A DNA stretch of 7,356 nucleotides from an uncultured Clostridia bacterium (GCA_947627125.1 CANQUY010000086.1:1-7356); one strand, 5' to 3'. Shown: positions 1 to 5,464, numbered from the stretch's first letter. Made by a program: numbers and translations. Notes: generated from the sequence alone by a model not told the origin.

Positions 1-260
1 TGCGGGTGGTATTTGCCCATGCAGTCGCCGACGATACGCGCCGACTTCTTGTGGGGCTTATCGGGCATGAGGCCCATTTCATACATTGTATAAAGAATTC
101 TGCGCTGGACGGGCTTCAAGCCGTCCTCGACGCGGGGAAGCGCACGGTCCAGGATGACGAATTCCGCATAGGGAAGCATGGACTGAGGCAAGACTTCCTC
201 GAGCGGGGTGACAAAGAGCTGGCCCTGCGGCTCTGCCTGCTGCATCTCATTCTTCTTCAT
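1..260 (-). CDS. parC: Type IIA topoisomerase subunit A, N-terminus (ParC-like; partial, runs off left edge)
   Basis: Only the first 86 codons are present. The product would be the DNA breakage-reunion subunit that pairs with the ParE-like product encoded just upstream, to relax or decatenate DNA. After a short polar leader the protein shows the type IIA subunit A opening: LPYAEFVILDRALPRVEDG near residues 32-50, then LKPVQRRILYTM and KSARIVGDCMGKYHP. The window cuts at the conserved HPHGD motif, so the quinolone-resistance region and the active-site tyrosine are not visible. The start at 260 is chosen because a GGGGGG ribosome binding site (269-274) sits 8 bases upstream; Met at 245 is an alternative. 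The start lies inside the last codons of parE (14-base overlap), implying translational coupling. ParC and GyrA cannot be separated with certainty without the C-terminal domain. ParC is preferred because no gyrB-type neighbour (recF, dnaN, dnaA) is present. Confidence 0.9.
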   Translation of the reverse strand, partial: MKKNEMQQAEPQGQLFVTPLEEVLPQSMLPYAEFVILDRALPRVEDGLKPVQRRILYTMYEMGLMPDKPHKKSARIVGDCMGKYHP

Positions 261-2307
261 CGCTCGTTCCCCCCTTCTTATCGACGCGCGCCATGAACGT
301 ATCTACCTTGTTGAAATTGGCATGCTTGTTCAAAAATTCCTTTCTGCCCTCGACGGCGTCCCCCATGAGCTTGGTGATCATGTCGTCGGCGGCGATGGCG
401 TCCTCCACCGTCACCTGCGTGAGATTGCGCCGCGCGGGGTCCATCGTCGTCTTCCAGAGCTGGTCGGCGCTCATCTCGCCGAGGCCCTTGTACCGCTGGA
501 TGAGATACCCCTTGCCGACCTTTTGGATCTTCTCCTGCAGTTCATTGTCGTCGTAGGCGTATTCCTCGATGTCGCTGTTCTGCTTATAGACCTTATAGAG
601 GGGCGGCATGCCGATGTAGACGTGCCCCGCGTTGACGAGTTCCCGCATGTAGCGGAAAAAGAAGGTCAGAAGGATACAGCGGATATGGAAACCGTCCTGG
701 TCGGCATCGGAGAGGATGATGACCTTGTGGTAGTTGATCTTATCGACGTTGAAGTCGTTCCCCACGCCTGCGCCGAGGGCAGAGATCATTGTGCGGATCT
801 CCTCGTTGGCGAGGACTTGGTCGAGCCGCTTCTTTTCGACGTTGAGGGGCTTGCCGCGGAGGGGCAGAATGGATTGGAACTGCCGCACCCTCGCCTGCTT
901 CGCCGTGCCGCCTGCGGAGTCCCCCTCGACGATGAAGAGCTCGTTGAGTTCGGGCTTCTTCCCCGTGCAGGAGGCGAGCTTGCCGACGAGCTGGAGGGAA
1001 TCAATGGAGTTCTTGGCGCGGGCGGTGTCCTTGGCCTGCCGCGTCGCAACGCGGACCCTTGCGGCCCCCTGCGCCTTCTTGATGATCTCATCAAAGGCCT
1101 TCTTGTTCTTGGGATCGGACGAGAGAGCCCTCAGGCCCTCCACCGTGACGCTCTCCACGCTCGCACGGGCCTCGGGGTTGCCGAGTTTGGTCTTGGTCTG
1201 CCCCTCGAACTGCACATTCTTCATCTTGATGGAGAGCACGACGTTGAGCCCCTCGCGGAAGTCGTCGCCGAGGAAGCCGTCCTTGTCCTTCATCTGCTTG
1301 TTGTCCCGCGCGTAGGCGTTGAGGACGCGGGTGAGGCCGCTGCGGAAGCCGGACTCATGGGTGCCGCCCTCGGGCGTCGGGATATTGTTGACGAAGGAGA
1401 AGAGGCTCTCGGTGAAGTCTGTGGTGTGCTGGATGGCAAATTCGACGAGGATCCCGTCCTTTTCGCCGCGGTAGGAGAGCGGCTTGCGGTAGAGCGTTTC
1501 CTTCTTTGCGTTGAGCGCGGAAACGAAGTCCGAAATGCCGCCGTCGAAGCAATAAGAAACGGAGTACGGCTTCATGCCATCGATGCCGAGCTGTTTCACT
1601 TCCCCCTCTTCGGTTTCTTCGCCCGAAAGCGCTTCGTTCATCGTCATGCGCTCGTCGGTGAGGGTGATCGTGACGCCCTTGTTGAGATAGGCGAGTTCGC
1701 GGAGGCGGCGGTTGACCGTTTCCGTATCGATCACGGCCTCGCCGAATACGGCGTCGTCGGGCAAAAAGTGCACAAAGGTGCCGTGCTTTTTGGTCTTTTT
1801 CTTGATATCGGTCAAGGGACCCGTGGGAATGCCCGATTCGATCCTCTTCTTCTTGGGGTCGTAATAGGACTTGAATCCCATTTCAAACGTCTTGCCGTCG
1901 CGGCAGACGCGGACGTTCAGCCACTTGGAGAGGGCGTTCGTCACCGACGCGCCGACGCCGTGGAGCCCGCCCGAAAAGGAATAATTGTGCTCGTCGAACT
2001 TTCCGCCCGCGTGGAGCTGGGTAAAGACGACCTGCACGCCAGAAACCTTTGTCTTGGGGTGAATGTCGGTGGGAATGCCGCGGCCGTTGTCCTCCACGGA
2101 AACGGAATTGTCCTTATAAATACGGACATCGATCTTGTCGGCAAAGCCGTTCGCCGCCTCATCAATGGCGTTATCGACGATCTCCCAAAGAATATGGTGA
2201 AGCCCGCTCTTGCCCGTCGAGCCGATATACATGCCGGGACGGAGCCGTACCGCCTCGAGCCCTTCGAGGATGGTAATATCGCTCGCGTCATAATGCTGCT
2301 GTGCCAT
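247..2307 (-). CDS. parE: Type IIA topoisomerase subunit B, ATPase subunit (ParE-like)
   Basis: Encodes 686 residues, slightly longer than the usual 630-660 of GyrB/ParE. It would be the ATP-driven subunit of topoisomerase IV (or gyrase), working with the overlapping subunit A gene. The GHKL ATPase domain shows Glu42 and Asn46 in the WEIVDNAIDEA motif, DNGRGIP with Asp73, Lys103, and GGLHGVG at 113-119. The transducer domain has the ATP-contacting QTKTKLG loop at 370-376. The Toprim domain has EGDSAGG at 461-467 and DADQDG at 534-539, where most homologues have DADVDG. QRYKGLGEM is at 604-612. The start at 2307 has AAAAGAGG (2313-2320) 5 bases upstream. An in-frame ATG at 2334 lies at the predicted transcription start, so it is unlikely to be used. 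The wording LHHILWEIVDNAIDEAANGF and the lack of recF/dnaN neighbours favour ParE over GyrB; this is an inference, and a GyrB label is possible. The long open frame on the opposite strand is a shadow. Confidence 0.96.
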   Translation of the reverse strand: MAQQHYDASDITILEGLEAVRLRPGMYIGSTGKSGLHHILWEIVDNAIDEAANGFADKIDVRIYKDNSVSVEDNGRGIPTDIHPKTKVSGVQVVFTQLHAGGKFDEHNYSFSGGLHGVGASVTNALSKWLNVRVCRDGKTFEMGFKSYYDPKKKRIESGIPTGPLTDIKKKTKKHGTFVHFLPDDAVFGEAVIDTETVNRRLRELAYLNKGVTITLTDERMTMNEALSGEETEEGEVKQLGIDGMKPYSVSYCFDGGISDFVSALNAKKETLYRKPLSYRGEKDGILVEFAIQHTTDFTESLFSFVNNIPTPEGGTHESGFRSGLTRVLNAYARDNKQMKDKDGFLGDDFREGLNVVLSIKMKNVQFEGQTKTKLGNPEARASVESVTVEGLRALSSDPKNKKAFDEIIKKAQGAARVRVATRQAKDTARAKNSIDSLQLVGKLASCTGKKPELNELFIVEGDSAGGTAKQARVRQFQSILPLRGKPLNVEKKRLDQVLANEEIRTMISALGAGVGNDFNVDKINYHKVIILSDADQDGFHIRCILLTFFFRYMRELVNAGHVYIGMPPLYKVYKQNSDIEEYAYDDNELQEKIQKVGKGYLIQRYKGLGEMSADQLWKTTMDPARRNLTQVTVEDAIAADDMITKLMGDAVEGRKEFLNKHANFNKVDTFMARVDKKGGTSDEEE

Positions 2308-2312
2308 AGATA

Positions 2313-2320
2313 CCTCTTTT
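2313..2320 (-). promoter_or_regulatory. Ribosome binding site fixing the parE start
   Basis: On the minus strand the sequence is AAAAGAGG followed by TATCT and ATG. It places initiation at 2307 rather than at the upstream in-frame ATG at 2334, which has no such site and almost coincides with the expected transcription start. Confidence 0.75.
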
Positions 2321-2338
2321 GCGTAGTATTTCATGTTA

Positions 2339-2367
2339 ATTATAGCACATTTTGCGGTTTCATGCAA
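2339..2367 (-). promoter_or_regulatory. Sigma-A promoter of parE-parC
   Basis: Reading the minus strand, TTGCAT (2362-2367) and TATAAT (2339-2344) are separated by exactly 17 bases, with TGC directly before the -10 (extended -10). Transcription should start near 2332, giving a leader of about 25 bases before the ATG at 2307. No operator-like dyad is seen. Confidence 0.85.
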
Positions 2368-2401
2368 CAGTTTGAACCATATTTTGTACAAAACCCCTCC
2401 C

Positions 2402-2503
2402 GCCCTCGGCTCCCCTCTCAGGGGAGCTGTCACGCAGTGACTGAAGGGTTCCAAAACCCTATCCCCCGCTGCGCGGGTACTTCCCCTACAAGGGGAAGCA
2501 AGG
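2402..2503. repeat. Double-hairpin repeat (family 2), two copies in inverted orientation
   Basis: Copy 1 (2402-2449, plus) contains GCTCCCCT / AGGGGAGC around loop CTC (2409-2427), then GTCAC-GCA-GTGAC (2429-2441). Outer CCCT and AGGG could close a three-way junction. Copy 2 (about 2457-2503, minus) has the same order in reverse: CCCGC-TGC-GCGGG (2465-2477), then CTTCCCCT / AGGGGAAG around ACA (2480-2498). Both stems differ in sequence between the copies yet remain fully paired. Another full copy lies at 5262-5305. A fragment resembling the left end (CCTCGGCTCC) sits at 2811-2820. Confidence 0.8.
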
Positions 2504-2524
2504 TCGCCGCCCCGTCGCTCCGCC

Positions 2525-2595
2525 CTCATCCCGAGGCGCAGCCGAGCGGATCTCGTAGACCAACGGACCCAGCCCCGCGTCATTCTGAGAAACGG
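2525..2595 (+). repeat. 71-base block repeated nearly identically at 3495-3566
   Basis: The two blocks differ by one C/T change and one extra C. Each begins with a short family 1 hairpin (here ATCC at 2528-2531 paired with GGAT at 2548-2551, inner GGC-GCA-GCC), runs through TCTCGTAGACCAACGGACCC, and continues into the left end of the 68-base long-loop element. In the second copy the inner loop is GTA instead of GCA. Confidence 0.85.
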
Positions 2596-2640
2596 ACGTT
2601 GAACGAAGTCCGACAACGTAACCCGAAGAATCTCGCGGGG
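2573..2640 (+). repeat. 68-base long-loop family 1 element, copy 1
   Basis: Bounded by CCCCGCG (2573-2579) and CGCGGGG (2634-2640), with inner ATTCT and AGAAT arms followed and preceded by GAG and CGA. The ends are conserved in six same-strand copies (also at 3544, 3636, 3726, 5004 and 5095) while about 24 central bases vary. This copy has an internal ACGTTG / CAACGT pairing. It looks like a small non-autonomous palindromic element. Confidence 0.8.
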
Positions 2641-2666
2641 CGTATACGGACACACTATGCGGCGAG

Positions 2667-2716
2667 ATGCTTCGGGTCAACTTTTATAGACTTCGTCCCA
2701 CTCCCCTTCTCAGCAT
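2667..2716 (-). repeat. Inverted long-loop family 1 element with ATGCT/AGCAT arms
   Basis: Reading the plus strand, ATGCT then TCGGGT opens the element and CTC then AGCAT closes it, matching the reverse complement of the 68-base element. One base pair of the arm has been swapped (T-A to G-C) and pairing is kept. The right half of this element recurs at about 3853-3892 and 5221-5260, where the left arm has been replaced by a C-rich hairpin. Confidence 0.65.
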
Positions 2717-2749
2717 GACGCCGCTACAGGCTTCCGTGCGTTTTATGGG

Positions 2750-2770
2750 ATTCTTCGCTACGCTCAGAAT
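2750..2770 (-). repeat. Short family 1 hairpin, ATTCT/AGAAT arms
   Basis: On the minus strand, ATTCT and AGAAT flank GAGCGTAGCGA, which can fold as GA, GC, GTA loop, GC, GA. The preceding bases TTCCGTGCGTTTTATGGGAT match those before the hairpin at 5343-5364, so the pair shares a longer module. Confidence 0.8.
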
Positions 2771-2838
2771 GAGCACGCGGGGCAGAATGACGCGGCGGGT
2801 TATTCAAAGTCCTCGGCTCCGTTTTTTTACTAAGGGTA

Positions 2839-2867
2839 TTGACACATTCCCCGCTTTTTGGTATACT
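2839..2867 (+). promoter_or_regulatory. Sigma-A promoter of rubrerythrin
   Basis: Consensus TTGACA (2839-2844) and TATACT (2862-2867) are separated by 17 bases. Transcription should start near 2874, giving a leader of about 27 bases. AAGGAGA (2887-2893) sits 7 bases before the ATG. No clear PerR-type inverted repeat overlaps this promoter. Confidence 0.88.
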
Positions 2868-2900
2868 TTCATCATCAAATCCAAAAAAGGAGATATCATC

Positions 2901-3443
2901 ATGGCAAAAAATCCTTATTCCGGCACCAAGACCGAAAAGAACCTCTGGGAAGCCTTTGCGGGCGAATCGCAGGCGCGCAATAAGTACACCTATTTCGCGT
3001 CCGTGGCCAAGAAAGCGGGCTACGAGCAGATCGCCGCCCTCTTCCTTCAAACGGCAGAGAACGAGAAGGAACACGCCAAGCTGTGGTTCAAGGCGCTCGG
3101 CGAGATCGGCACGACGGAGGAAAACCTTCTCCACGCCGCCGAGGGCGAAAACTTTGAGTGGACGGACATGTACGACCGCATGGCGCGGGAGGCCGACGAA
3201 GAGGGCTTCCACGACTTAGCGGCCCAAATGCGCGGCGTTGCGGCCATCGAGAAGGCGCATGAAGAGAGATACCGTGCCCTTCTCCACAATGTAGAAACCA
3301 AGCAGGTCTTTGAAAAGAGCGGAGTCACCGTCTGGGAATGCCGCAACTGCGGACACATTGTCGTCGGAACGAAAGCGCCCGAGATCTGCCCCGTCTGCAA
3401 GCACCCGCAGGCCTATTTCGAGGTCAAGAAAGAAAATTATTGA
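2901..3443 (+). CDS. rbr: Rubrerythrin
   Basis: Encodes 180 residues, a normal length for classic rubrerythrin (about 180-195). The cytoplasmic enzyme reduces hydrogen peroxide to water at a diiron centre, with electrons delivered through a rubredoxin-type iron, and protects anaerobes against oxygen. The N-terminal four-helix domain shows the expected ligands: Glu22 (GESQARNKY), Glu55 and His58 (ENEKEH), Glu83 and Glu86 (GENFEW), and Glu117 and His120 (EKAH). The C-terminal rubredoxin domain has CRNC at 147-150 and CPVC at 163-166. The domain order is the classic one, not the reverse type. The start at 2901 has AAGGAGA 7 bases upstream; in-frame codons further upstream belong to repeat DNA before the promoter. 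It appears monocistronic, although no intrinsic terminator follows; repeat cluster B begins within 25 bases of the stop. Confidence 0.97.
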   Translation: MAKNPYSGTKTEKNLWEAFAGESQARNKYTYFASVAKKAGYEQIAALFLQTAENEKEHAKLWFKALGEIGTTEENLLHAAEGENFEWTDMYDRMAREADEEGFHDLAAQMRGVAAIEKAHEERYRALLHNVETKQVFEKSGVTVWECRNCGHIVVGTKAPEICPVCKHPQAYFEVKKENY

Positions 3444-3497
3444 TACTTATATGCGCGTTTCGCCCTCATCCCGAGAACGGGAACCCGTGGCGTCCTC

Positions 3498-3521
3498 ATC
3501 CCGAGGCGTAGCCGAGCGGAT
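3498..3521 (+). repeat. Short family 1 hairpin, second copy of the ATCC/GGAT type
   Basis: ATCC (3498-3501) pairs with GGAT (3518-3521); inside, GGC-GTA-GCC folds with GA on both sides. It lies in the block shared with 2525-2595. A truncated relative (CTCATCCCGAG) sits just upstream at 3465-3475. Confidence 0.75.
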
Positions 3522-3543
3522 CTCGTAGACCAACGGACCCAGC

Positions 3544-3793
3544 CCCCGCGTCATTCTGAGAAACGGGGAAAATACGAAGTCCGACGACTTAACCCGAAGA
3601 ATCTCGCGGGGCGGTGTTGATTGTGCGGACCCAGCCCCCGCGTCATTCTGAGAACGGGAGAAGGACGAAAGGACGGACACTAACCCGAAGAATCTCGCGG
3701 GGGTGTGTTGATTGTGCGGATCCCGCCCCGCGTCATTCTGAGAAACGGGAGCAGAGCGAAAGAACGGGACCTAACCCGAAGAATCTCGCGGGG
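3544..3793 (+). repeat. Three tandem 68-base long-loop elements, period about 91
   Basis: Copies occupy 3544-3611, 3636-3702 and 3726-3793, each bounded by CCCCGCG and CGCGGGG with ATTCT and AGAAT arms. The linkers of 23-24 bases share TGTTGATTGTGCGGA. The centres of the copies differ, especially in copies 2 and 3. The open frame running through the array is a by-product of the repeats and is not called as a gene. Confidence 0.85.
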
Positions 3794-3892
3794 CGTATAC
3801 ACACAATGCGGTCGTTGCCCACCCCCTACCCCCCCTCCTCAGGAGGGGGGGCATGACTTTGTTCCGCTCCTCTTCTCAGCATGACGCCGCCC
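3785..3892 (+). repeat. About 108-base block duplicated at 5154-5260, with C-rich hairpin
   Basis: Both copies run from the right end of a long-loop element through GTATACACACAATGCGGTCG, a C-rich hairpin, and a tail ending CAGCATGACGCCGCC. The hairpin here is CCCCCCCTCC / GGAGGGGGGG with loop TCA (3829-3851, 10 pairs). In the other copy it is 8 pairs with loop TCG (5200-5218). Without a T-run, a terminator role is not supported. Confidence 0.8.
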
Positions 3893-3900
3893 CGCCGCTC

Positions 3901-3921
3901 ATCCTGAGCGCAGCGAAGGAT
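3901..3921 (+). repeat. Short family 1 hairpin, ATCCT/AGGAT arms
   Basis: ATCCT (3901-3905) and AGGAT (3917-3921) flank GAGCGCAGCGA, giving inner GC-GCA-GC. After it, 3922-3970 holds only repeat-like debris (CGAAGTCCGCCG) before the next promoter. Confidence 0.8.
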
Positions 3922-3981
3922 CCCCTCAAACGAAGTCCGCCGCTCATGCTGCGCCCGCACCCACAGCGTCAAAAAAACCTC

Positions 3982-4010
3982 TTGCAAATTGTTCAGTGAA
4001 ATGCTATACT
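3982..4010 (+). promoter_or_regulatory. Sigma-A promoter of the 253-residue lipoprotein gene
   Basis: TTGCAA (3982-3987) and TATACT (4005-4010) are 17 bases apart, with TGC before the -10. The expected start near 4017 leaves a leader of about 43 bases. CAGGAGAA (4048-4055) is the ribosome binding site. Confidence 0.82.
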
Positions 4011-4013
4011 GAA
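3992..4013. promoter_or_regulatory. Possible operator dyad over the -10
   Basis: TTCAGT (3992-3997) and ACTGAA (4008-4013) form a perfect 6-base inverted repeat with a 10-base centre, covering the spacer and the -10 box. Placement fits a repressor site. No regulator family is recognised, and a dyad of this size can occur by chance. Confidence 0.35.
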
Positions 4014-4059
4014 ACCGCAAACAACTGCATCGCAATTTTTTACCCAACAGGAGAAAACC

Positions 4060-4821
4060 ATGAAACTCAAACTGATACCGTTGTTCTTAGCTCTTTCCGC
4101 CGCGGTCTGCCTCGCTTTCGCGGCATGCGATGAAACGCCCGAAGAGGAAAAGGGAGCGGACGGGCACACTCACATTGCTGAAACATTCCACGCGGACGAC
4201 GAAGGACATTGGAAGATCTGCACTGTCTGCGGCGAAAAATTTTCCGAAAAAAATCACACTTATGATGCAAAAAACGTCTGCGGGACCTGCGGATACGGCA
4301 GCGATTTTACGAAAGGTTTGACCTATCTGCTCGATGAACTGACAGACACCTACATTGTCCGAGGCATCGGCGATGCGAGAGAGGTTTCCGCGCTCATCAT
4401 TCCCGCCTATTATGAGGGAAACGCCGTAACTTCGATCGGAGCGGAGGCGTTCGACGGCTGTTCGGATCTTGAAAGCGTCGTCATTCCCTTCGGTGTTACC
4501 TCGATCGAAGCCCGCGCATTCTACGGCTGCGCTTCACTCAAAAACGTGACATTGGAAGGAGTGAGCAAGCTGACCTCGATTGGGAATTATGCCTTTTCCC
4601 ATTGCAAGTCCCTCCGGAAAATCATGATCCCTTCCGCCGTGACGTCGATCGGAGAGAACGCATTCGAGTACACCTCTCTGACGGAGATAGAATTCGGCGG
4701 AACGGTGGCGGAGTGGCAAGATCTCCGCAAGGCAGAAGATTGGGACCTTGAAACCGAAAACTACACCGTGACCTGCACGAACGGAACAATCTCCAAAGAC
4801 GGCACGGTGACAATGAACTGA
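4060..4821 (+). CDS. Surface lipoprotein with CxxC module and BspA-type leucine-rich repeats
   Basis: Encodes 253 residues. A signal peptide (KLK, then a hydrophobic stretch) ends at FAAC, giving a probable lipidated Cys23 and anchoring outside the membrane; the -3 Phe is not ideal for a lipobox. An acidic linker follows, then a zinc-ribbon-like segment with CTVC at 54-57, His66 and CGTC at 74-77. Residues 122-212 hold about four BspA-type repeats (pattern VTSIG, AF, GC, L, IP: SIGAEAFDGC, SIEARAFYGC, SIGNYAFSHC, SIGENAFEY). The end, GGTVAEWQDL and ENYTVTCTNG, is a cap often seen after such repeats. BspA-like proteins are linked to adhesion and surface binding; the ligand here is unknown. The start has CAGGAGAA 4 bases upstream and a promoter close by. 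No terminator is visible directly downstream. It is convergent with a related larger lipoprotein beyond cluster C. Confidence 0.88.
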   Translation: MKLKLIPLFLALSAAVCLAFAACDETPEEEKGADGHTHIAETFHADDEGHWKICTVCGEKFSEKNHTYDAKNVCGTCGYGSDFTKGLTYLLDELTDTYIVRGIGDAREVSALIIPAYYEGNAVTSIGAEAFDGCSDLESVVIPFGVTSIEARAFYGCASLKNVTLEGVSKLTSIGNYAFSHCKSLRKIMIPSAVTSIGENAFEYTSLTEIEFGGTVAEWQDLRKAEDWDLETENYTVTCTNGTISKDGTVTMN

Positions 4822-4851
4822 TTTCGCCTCCAAGACATTCCAAATAACGTC

Positions 4852-4873
4852 ATGGTGAGCGTAGTCGAACCAT
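4852..4873 (+). repeat. Short family 1 hairpin, ATGGT/ACCAT arms
   Basis: ATGGT (4852-4856) and ACCAT (4869-4873) flank GAGCGTAGTCGA. The core has one extra base relative to GAGCGTAGCGA, so the inner stem is weaker. Confidence 0.7.
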
Positions 4874-4893
4874 CACCTTATGATAATGCGGTG

Positions 4894-4915
4894 ACCCTTC
4901 GACGTTGCTCAGGGT
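4894..4915 (-). repeat. Short family 1 hairpin, ACCCT/AGGGT arms
   Basis: On the minus strand ACCCT and AGGGT flank GAGCAACGTCGA. The outer GAG and CGA are kept but the inner loop is divergent. It lies 20 bases from the previous hairpin, in the opposite orientation. Confidence 0.7.
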
Positions 4916-4960
4916 GACGTATTCAGAACGGCGGGGGCAGGGTGAACGCGCCGACCGTTC

Positions 4961-4981
4961 ATTCAGAGCGTAGCGATGAAT
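4961..4981 (+). repeat. Short family 1 hairpin, ATTCA/TGAAT arms
   Basis: ATTCA (4961-4965) and TGAAT (4977-4981) flank a perfect GAGCGTAGCGA core. This is the clearest compensated variant in the window, since both arms have changed together relative to ATTCT/AGAAT. Confidence 0.8.
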
Positions 4982-5003
4982 CCCGTTGAACGCACGGACC
5001 CAG

Positions 5004-5162
5004 CCCCGCGTCATTCTGAGAAACGGACGTAATACGAAGTCCGAGGTCTTAACCCGAAGCATCTCGCGGGGCGGTGTTGATTGTGCGGAACCAGCCCCGC
5101 GTCATTCTGAGAAACGGCGAAAGAACGTAGTCCGACGAATTGACCCGAAGAATCTCGCGGGA
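5004..5162 (+). repeat. Two tandem 68-base long-loop elements
   Basis: Copies at 5004-5071 and 5095-5162 are joined by a linker containing TGTTGATTGTGCGGA, the same as in cluster B (period 91). In the first copy the right arm reads AGCAT against a left arm ATTCT, one unpaired position. The second copy ends CGCGGGA rather than CGCGGGG. Confidence 0.85.
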
Positions 5163-5260
5163 CGTATACACACAATGCGGTCGTTGCCCACCCCCCTACC
5201 CCCCTCCTCGGGAGGGGGCATAGACTTCGTCCCACTCCCCTTCTCAGCATGACGCCGCCC
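5154..5260 (+). repeat. Second copy of the 108-base block with C-rich hairpin
   Basis: Matches 3785-3892 from TCTCGCGGG to CAGCATGACGCCGCC. The hairpin stem is shorter (8 pairs, 5200-5218). The tail ATAGACTTCGTCCCACTCCC matches cluster A (2686-2705) more closely than cluster B, so the three clusters are mosaics and not simple duplicates. Confidence 0.8.
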
Positions 5261-5261
5261 A

Positions 5262-5305
5262 CTCGGCTCCCCTCGTAGGGGAGCTGTCACGCAGTGACTG
5301 AGGGG
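5262..5305 (+). repeat. Double-hairpin repeat (family 2), third copy
   Basis: GCTCCCCT (5266-5273) and AGGGGAGC (5277-5284) surround loop CGT. GTCAC-GCA-GTGAC follows at 5286-5298, then TGAGGGG. It is nearly identical to 2407-2448 apart from the first loop and a few flanking bases. Confidence 0.8.
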
Positions 5306-5342
5306 TTGTTGTTCCCAATTGTGCTTCCGTGCGTTTTATGGG

Positions 5343-5364
5343 ATCCTTCGCTGCGGCTCAGGAT
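5343..5364 (-). repeat. Short family 1 hairpin, ATCCT/AGGAT arms, minus orientation
   Basis: On the minus strand ATCCT and AGGAT flank GAGCCGCAGCGA, the usual core with one extra C. The upstream module GCTTCCGTGCGTTTTATGGG matches the sequence before 2750. Confidence 0.75.
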
Positions 5365-5392
5365 GAGCGGAGGGTCCTACACCTCGTCCATA

Positions 5393-5435
5393 CCACACAA
5401 AAAAGAGAGGTTGCCCTCTCTTTTTTGCTGTGTGG
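5393..5435. terminator. Bidirectional intrinsic terminator
   Basis: GAGAGG (5405-5410) and CCTCTC (5415-5420) form the stem around loop TTGC. An A6 tract (5399-5404) and a T6 tract (5421-5426) make it work on both strands. Outer CCACAC / GTGTGG arms (5393-5398, 5430-5435) extend it past a 3-base bulge. It should end the minus-strand lipoprotein transcript about 60-100 bases after its stop, and also any plus-strand read-through from cluster C. Confidence 0.9.
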
Positions 5436-5444
5436 ATATATTTT

Positions 5445-5464
5445 GGGTAAAAGGAGATTTACCC
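5445..5464. other. Hairpin in the 3' untranslated region of the large lipoprotein gene
   Basis: GGGTAAA (5445-5451) and TTTACCC (5458-5464) pair around AGGAGA. There is no T-run on either strand, so it is probably an accessory structure between the stop codon at 5497 and the main terminator. Function unknown. Confidence 0.5.

Noticed and set aside
208..2718. Plus-strand open frame of 836 codons
   Set aside because: It is antisense to parE over nearly its whole length, arises from GC-rich codon bias, has no family resemblance or ribosome binding site, and its tail runs into repeat DNA.
3544..3793. CRISPR array
   Set aside because: The regular period of about 91 comes from 68-base palindromic elements with similar linkers. 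There are no unique 30-40-base spacers, no short identical repeats and no cas genes.
3829..3851. C-rich hairpin as a rho-independent terminator for rubrerythrin
   Set aside because: The stem is strong but no T-run follows, it lies about 390 bases from the stop, and the same module occurs elsewhere as part of a repeat block.
3614..3856. Plus-strand open frames through the repeat arrays (also 4986-5252), sharing NPKNLAGRIHTMRSLP
   Set aside because: The shared peptide is just the translation of the repeated DNA; there is no start signal and the elements are better explained as non-coding hairpins.
2402..5364. Insertion sequence with transposase
   Set aside because: No transposase-like reading frame exists in any of the three clusters; only short palindromic modules are present.
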